NCBI RefSeq assembly: GCF_000445445.1
Contig: NZ_ASXP01000004.1
Coordinates: 1-64,000, forward strand
Origin: Sporomusa ovata DSM 2662
GTDB lineage: Bacteria; Bacillota; Negativicutes; Sporomusales; Sporomusaceae
Length of the DNA stretch: 64,000 nt
Direction: 5' to 3'
Shown: positions 34,841 through 43,154 of the stretch, piece after piece
Position numbering within the stretch: the first letter of the stretch is position 1
How the letters are laid out: each line of letters begins with the position of its first letter
Translations under genes and position numbers: made by a program
The notes under the pieces: model-generated
Told to the model about the DNA's origin: nothing
Database searches by the model: none
Seen by the model: only the letters and a program-made list of their open reading frames with translations

Positions 34841-35353
34841 TCATTCTTCTATTGGGATTTCAGGTCCTTGGAGTTGGTACTGATAAAAAATCAGATCAAG
34901 CCATTTACCAAATTTAAAACCAGCTTTCCGGATTGTACCAGACTGGCTAAAACCTAATTTATTGTGCATTAATCTACTGCCTTCATTACTCGCGTCTATG
35001 CCAGCTACCATTGTAGCGTAGCCTTTGGTGTTAGCAATCTTTATTAACTCTTTCAGTAGCGAAGTCCCGATATGTTTTCCCCGATGGTCTTTGTGGACGT
35101 AGACGGAATGCTCTATCGTATACTTATACGCAGGCCACGCCCTGAAGGGCCCAAATGTGGCAAAGCCGACGACGGTATTGTTATCTTCAAACACCAGGAT
35201 AGGAAATCCGTCTGTTACCTTCTGCTCATACCATGATGTTCTATCTTCAAGGGTATGGGGTTTATAATCATAGACTGCTGTGGTATTGAGTATAGCCTCA
35301 TTATATATTTCTAAGATAGACGTTAAATCACTGTATTCTAGATAGCGAATCAT
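34841..35353 (-). CDS. GNAT acetyltransferase of the phosphinothricin/methionine sulfoximine type
   Basis: 170 residues. The Pat-family layout is clear: IYNEAILNTTAVYDY near the start, FATFGPFRAWPAYKYTIEHSVYV cited in part, the acetyl-CoA loop HRGKHIG, and AGIDASNEGSRLMHNKLGF. Enzymes of this group acetylate phosphinothricin or methionine sulfoximine, both glutamine synthetase inhibitors; others have unrelated targets. The reverse-strand start at 35353 follows GGAGG with eight bases between. It lies between two glutamine synthetase genes. Confidence 0.85.
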   Translation of the reverse strand: MIRYLEYSDLTSILEIYNEAILNTTAVYDYKPHTLEDRTSWYEQKVTDGFPILVFEDNNTVVGFATFGPFRAWPAYKYTIEHSVYVHKDHRGKHIGTSLLKELIKIANTKGYATMVAGIDASNEGSRLMHNKLGFSQSGTIRKAGFKFGKWLDLIFYQYQLQGPEIPIEE

Positions 35354-35461
35354 AGGTATAACCTCCACTTAAGTTCTATTTGAGTAAAGGGCTGAGTGTT
35401 TGAGAGCTACATTCGACGTAGACATTGATGCTTCCTGCTTTGTACACTGGATACAGTCTCC

Positions 35462-35550
35462 TAGACAAAATGTATTTTTATGCTATAATAAAAACATATT
35501 TTATATCTGAGTCAATGAAGTCACTTTGCAAAAGTGAGAAGAGTTTGGTT
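35462..35550 (+). promoter_or_regulatory. Promoter and leader of the second glutamine synthetase gene
   Basis: TAGACA (35462-35467), 16-base spacer, TATAAT (35484-35489). The region from 35461 is near-identical to the glnN promoter, and the leader again contains CTGAGTCAATGA (35507-35518). Then follows a hairpin TCACTTT-GCA-AAAGTGA (35521-35537) and a T-rich stretch. The terminator arm is less clear than in the glnN copy. Confidence 0.6.
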
Positions 35551-35621
35551 TTTAGTTGTATTGACCAGTAAAAATGTGAAAAACTATATTGTAAGACATT
35601 TTGTGTACGAGGTGAAGGAAA

Positions 35622-37532
35622 ATGGTAAAAGATTTAGTGTATCTTATTCCTGCCGGTAAGTATGGTAAAGAAGAAATTGCAAGCCTGCTCACTAACCACC
35701 CTGAGATTAAGTTTGCCTCACTTGTTGGTATTGATTTGGCAGGCAACGATACTGATGAGAAAATCCCTATCGAACTATTTATCAAGGATATGGACGATTT
35801 CTATAACGGCACAGCAGTACAAACAGATGGCTCGTCTGTTGTTCTTACTGGCATTGCCGTATTAAACAATGCCAAAGTAGATATGCTTGCCGACGCTAGT
35901 GTAAATTGGTTTGTAGATTATAATTTTGAACATATTGATGAAGAGACAGGTAAGCCTGTCGGCACACTTCGTATTCCTGCTTATCTGGTACATAATGGTC
36001 TCAGAGTTGATTCGCGTTCCATTTTGGCACAAAGCTTGGAATATAGTAAAGGTGAACTGCTAGACCTCTTTAAAAAGAATGCCAAGATTGCCGGCCTGGA
36101 ACATATTAATGGGGCCGATGTAGAAGATATTATCTTTACCTCGGCTACTGAACTTGAGTTTTGGGTAAAAACCCCTGCGAATAAGGCTGACGTTGAAGAT
36201 CTTTCTGCTTCACAGGTGATGCAAGAGCAATATTGGCAGCGTACTCGCGGCAATGTCCGCACTGCAATGGAACAGGCTTTGATGATGCTGAAAAACTACG
36301 GGCTTGAACCAGAAATGGGACATAAAGAAGTTGGCGGCATTAAAGCCCAGATTGATGAAACCGGTCATTTGAATCATGTTATGGAACAGCTTGAAATTGA
36401 CTGGAAATTTTCTAATGCCCTGCAGTGTGCTGATAATGAATTGCAAGCCAGAATTCTAGTTAAAGAAGCTTTCCGGGCAAATGGTCTGGAAGTAACCTTT
36501 AAGGCAAAACCAATCATTGGTGTTGCTGGCAGCGGTGAACATACACATGTTGGTTTTGCTGCAAAACTTAAATCAGGTAAAATTGTCAACCTATTCTCAC
36601 CAACCGATATGAAACAATACTTCTTAAGTGCTATTGGTTATGGTGCCATCATGGGTCTATTAAAGCACTATGAGGTAATAAATCCGTTTATCTCTGCTAC
36701 TAATGATTCGCTTAACCGTTTAAAACCAGGCTTTGAAGCGCCTGTATGCATTGTAACATCGCTAGGACATAATCCGGCTACACCATCCCGTAACAGAACT
36801 ATTTTAGCCGGTCTTGTGCGTGATGTTAATAGTCCAATGGCTACTAGATTTGAGGTTCGTTCTCCTAATCCATACACAAACACCTATACTGCCTTAACAG
36901 CCTTCTATATGAGTATGCTTGATGGTATCAAAGCAGCAGTTAACTCTGGTAAAACGGTAGAAGAGCTTGATGCAGAATTATCCAAAGACGCGGGCAAAGA
37001 GGGCTTTTATCTTGAAACAGACCGGGCATACCGTAGCGAACACGACGTTTTTGATGATTATTCTGCTGAAGAACGCGACCGCTTGTTTTCTAAACCGCCG
37101 GCAACTGTTTGGGAGAACATGCAGAACCTTAAAAAGTATCCGGAAAAAGTTAAAACTCTTACTGCCGGTAATGCTTTTCGTCAAGAACTCATTGAAGCCT
37201 TTGCCGCCGGTGCATTGGTTCGTTGGAAAGCTGAACTATTAAACCGTATTATTCCAGAAAACCTGAGCATCGTTAAAGACGCTAAGGCGTTACATGAGGC
37301 TGATTCTGCCAGTGACCTTGATTTGACCAATTGGGATAAAATCAATACCATTCGCGTGTATTTAGCGAAAGACTGTATGTTGCAAAAAAGCTTGTTTACC
37401 CGCATTAAAGAGGCGATTCAAACTGGTGATTATGATGCCGTATCGGAAATGCAAATTGAAATGTCAGCTAAAGTTGGCGAATTAGAGATGCTTTATCGCG
37501 AATACAAGAAAAATATGATTCATATTTGTTAG
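35622..37532 (+). CDS. Glutamine synthetase, large 636-residue form
   Basis: Catalytic glutamine synthetase domain with FTSATELEFWVKT (metal Glu), VAGSGEHTHVGFAAKL (metal His/ATP site), NRTILAGLVRDVNSPMATRFE and VRSPNPYTNTYTALTAFYM. It is about 190 residues longer than type I enzymes; the extra C-terminal part (about 450-636) is helical (EMQIEMSAKVGELEMLYREYKK). It is not closely like the GSIII at 32577. Whether it makes glutamine or a gamma-glutamyl amide is open. ATG 35622 follows GAGGTGAAGGA. Shares its promoter type with glnN. Confidence 0.88.
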   Translation: MVKDLVYLIPAGKYGKEEIASLLTNHPEIKFASLVGIDLAGNDTDEKIPIELFIKDMDDFYNGTAVQTDGSSVVLTGIAVLNNAKVDMLADASVNWFVDYNFEHIDEETGKPVGTLRIPAYLVHNGLRVDSRSILAQSLEYSKGELLDLFKKNAKIAGLEHINGADVEDIIFTSATELEFWVKTPANKADVEDLSASQVMQEQYWQRTRGNVRTAMEQALMMLKNYGLEPEMGHKEVGGIKAQIDETGHLNHVMEQLEIDWKFSNALQCADNELQARILVKEAFRANGLEVTFKAKPIIGVAGSGEHTHVGFAAKLKSGKIVNLFSPTDMKQYFLSAIGYGAIMGLLKHYEVINPFISATNDSLNRLKPGFEAPVCIVTSLGHNPATPSRNRTILAGLVRDVNSPMATRFEVRSPNPYTNTYTALTAFYMSMLDGIKAAVNSGKTVEELDAELSKDAGKEGFYLETDRAYRSEHDVFDDYSAEERDRLFSKPPATVWENMQNLKKYPEKVKTLTAGNAFRQELIEAFAAGALVRWKAELLNRIIPENLSIVKDAKALHEADSASDLDLTNWDKINTIRVYLAKDCMLQKSLFTRIKEAIQTGDYDAVSEMQIEMSAKVGELEMLYREYKKNMIHIC

Positions 37533-37552
37533 AACGTTCAACAATAAAGTGC

Positions 37553-37582
37553 AAAAAATCCAGTAGACAATACTGGATTTTT
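37553..37582 (+). terminator. Terminator after the large glutamine synthetase gene
   Basis: Stem AAAAATCCAGTA / TACTGGATTTTT, loop GACAA. Confidence 0.88.
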
Positions 37583-37693
37583 GTGCTTATCTCTATTAGA
37601 TTAAATAATAATTTTAAATGACATAAAGACAACAGGAATTTATGCTGGAAATATGGAATATAGCAGTATATTAGCTTGAAGGAGGGTACAACT

Positions 37694-38203
37694 ATGGAAA
37701 AAAATGCTTGTGATATGGGCAACTTGTTTAGTGATCTGGAAGGACTGAGAATAGCCATTGATATGGAGGCCCGTGGCCGTGATTTTTACAAGAAAGCAGC
37801 CGCGCAAACAGATAATGAAGAGCATAAAGCGTTGTTTATGCTACTCATGAATGAAGAAACTACCCACTATGATCAATTTACTCAACTGTACAATAAAATT
37901 AAAGAGGATAAGCTTTTTGATTCCAATGACTATTTATTTGACCAGGAAACTTCAAAATATTTAACAGTTCTTGCAGAGCCGCATATTTTTCCAAAAGACA
38001 AAGTAGAAATAGCACTCCCTGAGCTAAAGACAGTTGCCAAAATTTTGCGGGCTGCTATTCAGGATGAAAAAGATTCTATTTTATTTTATGATGCGTTAGC
38101 TAAATGTGCTAAATTTGAAGAAACCCGAAAGGTATTTAATTTGCTAAAAGCAGAAGAACAGACTCATGTTGTAAAACTTCGCGAAATACTGGAAAGTTTG
38201 TAA
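37694..38203 (+). CDS. Ferritin-like/rubrerythrin-type di-iron protein
   Basis: 169 residues forming a four-helix bundle with two Glu/Glu-His pairs: AIDMEARGRDFYKKA, MNEETTHYDQF, AIQDEKDSILFYDAL and LKAEEQTHVVKL. It lacks the C-terminal rubredoxin domain of classical rubrerythrin. Members protect anaerobes from peroxide or store iron. ATG 37694 is preceded by AAGGAGGG. Single-gene unit with its own terminator. Confidence 0.85.
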   Translation: MEKNACDMGNLFSDLEGLRIAIDMEARGRDFYKKAAAQTDNEEHKALFMLLMNEETTHYDQFTQLYNKIKEDKLFDSNDYLFDQETSKYLTVLAEPHIFPKDKVEIALPELKTVAKILRAAIQDEKDSILFYDALAKCAKFEETRKVFNLLKAEEQTHVVKLREILESL

Positions 38204-38210
38204 ATAAAAT

Positions 38211-38245
38211 TAAAAAGCAGCGTCTTTTGGCGCTGTTTTTTTTTA
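38211..38245 (+). terminator. Terminator after the ferritin-like gene
   Basis: Stem AAAGCAGCG / CGCTGTTTTT around TCTTTTGG, then a run of T. Confidence 0.85.
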
Positions 38246-38341
38246 TATAAAAATTTTTATAGTTTAGCAGGATTTTTTTAGTTTATGTCTAATTTATAAT
38301 TATAATCTATTACATATTATTATTTATGGGAGGCATTAATA

Positions 38342-39013
38342 ATGGAAACTAAAACAGATTTACTTGAAAAAGGTGCTATCGTTCAACGTGACAGAGAAAC
38401 ATATGCAATTGCTCCACATATTCCTGGTGGTGTTATTCTTGATGTTAATGTACTTAGAAAAATTGCCGATGTTTCTGAAAAATATGGTGCCAAGGCGCTT
38501 AAGCTGACCTCGGCGCAGCGGATCGCTATTGTTGGTATTTCTGAAGATAAGATTGACGCTGTTTGGGAAGAACTTGGGATGGATAAAGGTGCTGCAGTTG
38601 GTCTTTGCGTCCGGAGTGTAAAAATTTGTCCGGCAACTCATTTTTGTAAACGTGCACAACAAGATGGTCTAACCTTAGGTCTTGCCCTTGACAAAGCCTA
38701 TCATGGTTTGGAATTGCCTGGTAAGATGAAATTTGGTGTTAGCGGCTGTACTAACTCCTGTGGGGAAAGCTGGGTTAAAGATGTTGGTCTTGTTGGTACG
38801 ACTAAAGGCTGGAAAATTGTAATTGGCGGCTGTGCCGGTGCTAAACCCAGAATTGCCGATCTATTAATTGAAGCAGTCCCTCAGGAAGAAGTACAGCCGA
38901 TTATTGATAAGATAATTGCTTACTACAAAGAAACTGCCCGTAAGCATGAACGCCTTGGTATGATGATAGACCGTCTTGGTCTTGAGACGGTAAAAAAAGG
39001 AATATTAGGTTAA
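38342..39013 (+). CDS. Small nitrite/sulfite-reductase-like siroheme Fe-S protein
   Basis: 223 residues. An N-terminal ferredoxin-like half-domain (YAIAPHIPGGVILDVNVL, LTSAQRIAIVGI) is followed by the siroheme-[4Fe-4S] motif C-x5-C (CPATHFC, about 96-102) and C-x3-C (CTNSC, about 136-140). Only one copy of each domain, so it is a minimal homologue, like the low-molecular-weight sulfite reductases and Dsr-like proteins of anaerobes. No partner subunit is adjacent. ATG 38342 after GGGAGG. Confidence 0.87.
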   Translation: METKTDLLEKGAIVQRDRETYAIAPHIPGGVILDVNVLRKIADVSEKYGAKALKLTSAQRIAIVGISEDKIDAVWEELGMDKGAAVGLCVRSVKICPATHFCKRAQQDGLTLGLALDKAYHGLELPGKMKFGVSGCTNSCGESWVKDVGLVGTTKGWKIVIGGCAGAKPRIADLLIEAVPQEEVQPIIDKIIAYYKETARKHERLGMMIDRLGLETVKKGILG

Positions 39014-39032
39014 AAGATAAGTCTCAGTTATT

Positions 39033-39073
39033 AAAAAGATAAAGCGCCTGCTCGTCAGGGGCTTTATCTTTTT
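39033..39073 (+). terminator. Terminator after the sulfite-reductase-like gene
   Basis: 18-base arms AAAAAGATAAAGCGCCTG (39033-39050) and CAGGGGCTTTATCTTTTT (39056-39073), one mismatch. Confidence 0.9.
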
Positions 39074-39146
39074 AACAAGGTTTATAGAAATTTTTACAAA
39101 ATAGCGTTATACTGTCTATAGAGAGTTGCTTAAGGGGGCGATTACT

Positions 39147-40391
39147 ATTCAAGCTAATAATTTATATGATATAAAATCGGTCCTTACACAGATAGAACAA
39201 GTATCCCAATTTAGCCAGGATAATGCTGGCATTACCCGCCTTGCATTCACTCCCGCCGATTATCAGGCCAGAAATTATATCATTAGCCTTATGCAAACAA
39301 GTGGACTTACCGTACATATTGATGCCATCGGCAACATCATAGGACGATTTGTACCAGAGGGCACAGATAGTAGTCCGGCTGTTGCAACAGGCTCTCACCT
39401 TGATACAGTGCCATCAGGCGGCAAATATGACGGTGTCCTTGGCATAGTCTGCGGTTTAGCAGCAATTAACCGTCTAAAGTCGCAAAGTGATATCAGGCAT
39501 CCTTTGGAAGTGATCGTTTTTGCCGCTAAGGAATCCAGCCGTTTTAACTTGCCAACTATAGGAAGCAAAGCTATGGCTGGGTTGGTTACTGCTGCTACCC
39601 TGAACGCGATTAAGGATCAGGACGGTATCGCTTTAGCAGCAGAACTAGCTGCTATCGGCTTTCAGACTAAACAGATTTCCACTGCGAGCCGCTCTAAAAA
39701 TAGTATAAAAGGCTTTGTAGAATTGCATATTGAACAGGGGCAAGTCTTAGAACAAGGACGAATTCGTATTGGTATTGTTGATAAAGTTTCCGCCCCTACC
39801 AGATTGAAAATAACAGTAAGAGGAACAGCTGGTCATTCTAGTGTTGCCCCCATTGAGGAACGTCAGGATGCACTTGTAAGCGCAGCCATGATTATTCTGG
39901 CTGTTAGAAATATTGCTGCCGAATATGAGTACCAGGGTACGGTGGCTACTGTAACAATTTTAAAAACCTATCCAGGCTCTATTAATGTAATTCCCGGTCA
40001 GGTTGAAATGTGGGTAGATATTCGGGGTACAGAGCATGAAAGCGTAATTGAAATATTACAGGAAATTAAAGATGCTGTCAGTTCCATTGCCGATGATTAT
40101 AATACCCCGGTTGCAATTGAAGTGTTGTCATCAGAAAAGCCGATACTTCTTGATGATACTATAAATCAAATCATGGAAGCTGCTTGTTGTAAATTAAAGC
40201 AAACCAGTGTACGGCTTGATAGCCGTGTCAGCCATGACGCTATGAATATAGCACATATAGCGCCTGCAGGCGTATTGTTGATTCCCTGCAAGGATGGTAT
40301 TAGCTACAACGCTTGCCAAGAGGCAGCTCCTGAGGACATAGCAGCTGGTCTGGATGTATTAACAGAAATCCTATATCAGTTAGCCAAATAG
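39147..40391 (+). CDS. M20-family amidohydrolase (hydantoinase/carbamoylase type) with altered active site
   Basis: About 414 residues of the N-carbamoyl-amino-acid hydrolase/allantoate amidohydrolase group: ATGSHLDTVPSGGKYDGVLG (metal His/Asp), ELHIEQGQVLEQ, RGTAGHSSVAPIEERQDA (dimerisation lid) and SRVSHDAMNIAHIAPAGV. Two key positions differ. The usual EE pair before SRF reads KE (AAKESSRF, Lys at base 39528), and the last metal motif reads GISYNACQE with Tyr (base 40305) where His is normal. The start is unclear: AAGGGGGC is seven bases before ATT 39147, while TTG 39126 lies upstream with a poor site. Confidence 0.82.
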   Translation: MQANNLYDIKSVLTQIEQVSQFSQDNAGITRLAFTPADYQARNYIISLMQTSGLTVHIDAIGNIIGRFVPEGTDSSPAVATGSHLDTVPSGGKYDGVLGIVCGLAAINRLKSQSDIRHPLEVIVFAAKESSRFNLPTIGSKAMAGLVTAATLNAIKDQDGIALAAELAAIGFQTKQISTASRSKNSIKGFVELHIEQGQVLEQGRIRIGIVDKVSAPTRLKITVRGTAGHSSVAPIEERQDALVSAAMIILAVRNIAAEYEYQGTVATVTILKTYPGSINVIPGQVEMWVDIRGTEHESVIEILQEIKDAVSSIADDYNTPVAIEVLSSEKPILLDDTINQIMEAACCKLKQTSVRLDSRVSHDAMNIAHIAPAGVLLIPCKDGISYNACQEAAPEDIAAGLDVLTEILYQLAK

Positions 40392-40426
40392 TTATAAAAG
40401 CTATTTTTTAAAAGCGAGGTATAATT

Positions 40427-41128
40427 TTGAAAATCGATGTTTGTTTTACTCCTAACGATTTTACTAGTAAAGACTATTATGGTTACCATGCGGTGGTTAT
40501 AGATGTGTTGCGGGCAACTACTAGTATTGCCACGGCGTGCGCCAATGGCTGCCAGTGTGTAATACCTGTGAAAACAGTAGAAGAAGCGTTTTCACTAAAA
40601 GCACAAAATCCTGACGCAGTATTAGCCGGGGAACGCAGCGGTTTGCTTATTCCCGGGTTTGACTTGGGAAACTCACCCTTTGAGTACACCAAAGACCGCA
40701 TATCCGGAAAAATAATTGTCATGACAACAACTAACGGAACATTGGCATTAAACAAAGTGGTTGCTGCGCAAAAAATATATGTAATGGCGTTTGCTAACGC
40801 CGCTTCCATAGTTACCGCTCTACACCAAGCACAAGAAAATACGATTATTGTATGCGCTGGTTCGGAGGGGAAATTCTCCTTAGAAGATGCTTTGTGTGCC
40901 GGCCTGGCGGCAGAATGCCTCAGTCATGAAGCTGAGTTAAGTGATACAGCATTAGCAGCACAAGCTATGTATCGGGATTTTGCTGCCGATTTATTTACAA
41001 GAGTATCCCAATCGTCACATGCAGACTATCTATGTAGTATAGGTTTTAAAAAAGACGTTGCTTTATGTTTGCAACAAAACACAATAGCTGTTGTTCCGGT
41101 ATTCGCAGCAAACGCTATAACTGCATAA
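40427..41128 (+). CDS. comB: ComB-type 2-phosphosulfolactate phosphatase
   Basis: 233-residue Mg-dependent phosphatase that forms 3-sulfolactate from 2-phosphosulfolactate. Conserved AVVIDVLRATTSIATACANG, LAGERSG, GFDLGNSPFEYT and MTTTNGTLAL. In archaea it leads to coenzyme M; in Bacillus the relative YitC goes with sulfolactate in spores, which fits a sporulating host. No comA partner is seen in the window. TTG 40427 after GCGAGG. Confidence 0.9.
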   Translation: MKIDVCFTPNDFTSKDYYGYHAVVIDVLRATTSIATACANGCQCVIPVKTVEEAFSLKAQNPDAVLAGERSGLLIPGFDLGNSPFEYTKDRISGKIIVMTTTNGTLALNKVVAAQKIYVMAFANAASIVTALHQAQENTIIVCAGSEGKFSLEDALCAGLAAECLSHEAELSDTALAAQAMYRDFAADLFTRVSQSSHADYLCSIGFKKDVALCLQQNTIAVVPVFAANAITA

Positions 41129-41627
41129 GTGAACTCGTTTCATCATAGCTGAAACATTGGTAATTCAGGTGGAGAATCTACTCTAACTGAATTACCACCG
41201 CCTATAGAGGCGGGCGTCTTGACACTATCCAAGATAAATTGAAACTTTTTAAAAAGCTCGATTGCTCCAATGTAATCAGGCTTTTCTAATTCCAACATAA
41301 CGTATAATTTTTTAAATAGGATAGGGGTACGGCAACGATTCGTTCCTTTTGGCATCACTTTAATGAACATAACAATAATAACCTTTTAGGTGGGAAAAAA
41401 TTCCCTATGGAGTACCAGGACAAGTACAAGTGAATTATGAGCCAATCGACAAGATAATGCAGCATCGTCTTCGGATGATGCTGCATTATTGGGGTTCTAA
41501 GCACCCTCGGAATTTTTGATGGTGTAGTTTCTATTCCAATTCTTCTAGAATTACGTCACGGCAACCACTCATTCAACGGACGGCTTGCGGAATGACCCTG
41601 AAAGCAGCGTCATTTCCTTTAGTATTA
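41129..41627. other. Intergenic stretch with two hairpins, no convincing gene
   Basis: Contains GGTAATTCAG / CTGAATTACC (41159-41196) and AATGCAGCATC / GATGCTGCATT (41456-41487). A 75-codon reverse frame (41143-41370) starts MFIKVMPKGTNR after AAAAGG. It might be a transposase scrap, but I cannot support it as a gene. Confidence 0.5.
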
Positions 41628-41689
41628 TTGACATCCATACTATAACATTGTTATAATATACCCATTACTATAACAATGTTATAGTAATG
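41628..41689 (+). promoter_or_regulatory. tetR promoter with two palindromic operators
   Basis: TTGACA (41628-41633), 18-base spacer, TATAAT (41652-41657). Two related palindromes share the core TATAACA-N-TGTTATA: 41637-41659 (one mismatch), lying over the spacer and -10, and a perfect 27-bp palindrome 41663-41689 at the start point. This is a textbook layout for autorepression by the TetR protein 31 bases on. Confidence 0.85.
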
Positions 41690-41720
41690 GCACAACCAGT
41701 TACATTCAGATGGAGGCGCT

Positions 41721-42383
41721 ATGATGGAAAATGACGATTCACAAAATACTCGGAAAGTCATCTTGGAACGAGCGCGTGAACTTTTTCTATCGCTGGGCTA
41801 TCACAAAACCACGATGCGGGCTATTGCCGAGGCTGCGGGCCTTTCAACCGGCCCGTTGTACTTTCACTTCCACAATAAAGCGGAGGTATTCTTTCAGATT
41901 TGCAGTGAGGCGTTTGATTGTCTAATTGCCGATATTCATCAGGTTGCCCCAAAAAACGGACACGCTGCCTTGCGCCTTCGGGACATTTACTATTCGTATA
42001 AGTCTTTTTATTACCAAGAGCCGCAATTTTTTGAAATTATGCATTTAGCGACAAATCCTATGGCAGGTATTGACCTTCCCCAACCACTGGCAGAGACGCT
42101 GAACGAAAAATCACAGGTACTGGTTCAAATTATGGAGGATATCATCCGAGATGGTATTTCCCGTCATGAGCTACGTCCCATTGCCCCCCGTCAATTGGCT
42201 CTTTACTTATATTCTGTTGCGGAAGGAGTTTTTTTTTCGAACCGTTCGGGTATATTGCAGCGATCAGAGGTTAGCCTTGACGAAATGATTGAGACCGCGA
42301 TTGATTTGATCGGCTTAGGCATGATTGATAAAGTGGCGTCGTCAGAGGAAGTAGAAAAGGCGAAGTCCGCTAAGATAGTCTAA
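41721..42383 (+). CDS. TetR/AcrR-family regulator
   Basis: 220 residues: N-terminal HTH (ILERARELFLSLGYHKTTMR, then AIAEAAGLSTGPLYFHFHNK) and an all-helical ligand domain. Probably represses itself through the two palindromes upstream and may control the flavoprotein gene 57 bases downstream. Start ATG 41721, or ATG 41724, which is better spaced from GGAGG. The ligand is unknown. Confidence 0.93.
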   Translation: MMENDDSQNTRKVILERARELFLSLGYHKTTMRAIAEAAGLSTGPLYFHFHNKAEVFFQICSEAFDCLIADIHQVAPKNGHAALRLRDIYYSYKSFYYQEPQFFEIMHLATNPMAGIDLPQPLAETLNEKSQVLVQIMEDIIRDGISRHELRPIAPRQLALYLYSVAEGVFFSNRSGILQRSEVSLDEMIETAIDLIGLGMIDKVASSEEVEKAKSAKIV

Positions 42384-42440
42384 CGTTGCTTTACTTAAGA
42401 ACGCTTATATCTGATTCCTATAAGCAAGGAGGATAAATTA

Positions 42441-43154
42441 ATGAAAAAAGACATAAGAATAGCTGGGATTATCAGTAGTCCAAAATTCAATGGCAACACC
42501 TCTACGCTTGTTCGTGAGGCCCTTAAGGGCGCAGAGGATGAAGGTGCAATAATTACAGAAATATTTCTACCCCAATATAGGATTGAACATTGTACTGGCT
42601 GTTTTAGATGCCTGGCCGAAGGAAAATGCCACATCGCTGACGACTTCGAAACGATACGGAATGTTTTGTGTGATACCGACGGGATTATTTTAGGTTCGCC
42701 AACGCATGCTTTTACTTTCAATTCAATTATGAAGACACTTTGGGATCGATTAGGATTTTTTGAGTTCTTGACTTGTTCTGTAGCAGGGGGCAAGTATGTC
42801 GTTGGAATATCGGCTGCCCTTGGCATGGGACATAAGAAGGCCGCCAAAGAGCTCGCTAGTTTTGCAACAACAGGAGTGTTTAACAGGGGCTATATCTCTG
42901 GTATTCTTGGAGTTGGACTTGGCGGAAAAGAGGTTGCAAACAATACTACCATTTTAAAGAGGGCACGTGACTTGGGAAGAAAAATTGTTCGGGATATAAT
43001 TCGGGGAGAACAGTATCCACTCCAAAATCCTTACAGCAGGCTAATAAAGTATTTTATATTGCAGCCTCTATTTCGCAAAATTATTTTGACTGATAAAGAA
43101 GATAAAACGAAGGGTGTGTATAGTGAACTAAAGAAAAAAGGATTGATAAAATAG
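42441..43154 (+). CDS. NADPH-dependent FMN reductase / iron-sulfur flavoprotein
   Basis: 237 residues with a flavodoxin-like FMN site (IISSPKFNGNTSTLVREAL) and the compact cysteine cluster CTGCFRCLAEGKC (about 51-63) of Isf-type flavoproteins; then GSPTHAFTFNSIMKTLWDR. C-terminal tail (about 190-237) is basic and extra. Likely reduces quinones or other electrophiles, which fits control by the neighbouring TetR. ATG 42441 after AAGGAGG. Confidence 0.87.
   Translation: MKKDIRIAGIISSPKFNGNTSTLVREALKGAEDEGAIITEIFLPQYRIEHCTGCFRCLAEGKCHIADDFETIRNVLCDTDGIILGSPTHAFTFNSIMKTLWDRLGFFEFLTCSVAGGKYVVGISAALGMGHKKAAKELASFATTGVFNRGYISGILGVGLGGKEVANNTTILKRARDLGRKIVRDIIRGEQYPLQNPYSRLIKYFILQPLFRKIILTDKEDKTKGVYSELKKKGLIK

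Noticed and set aside
41143..41370. Reverse-strand 75-codon frame starting MFIKVMPKGTNR
   Set aside because: Weak ribosome site, no recognisable domain, located in a hairpin-rich gap; a transposase scrap is possible but not supportable.
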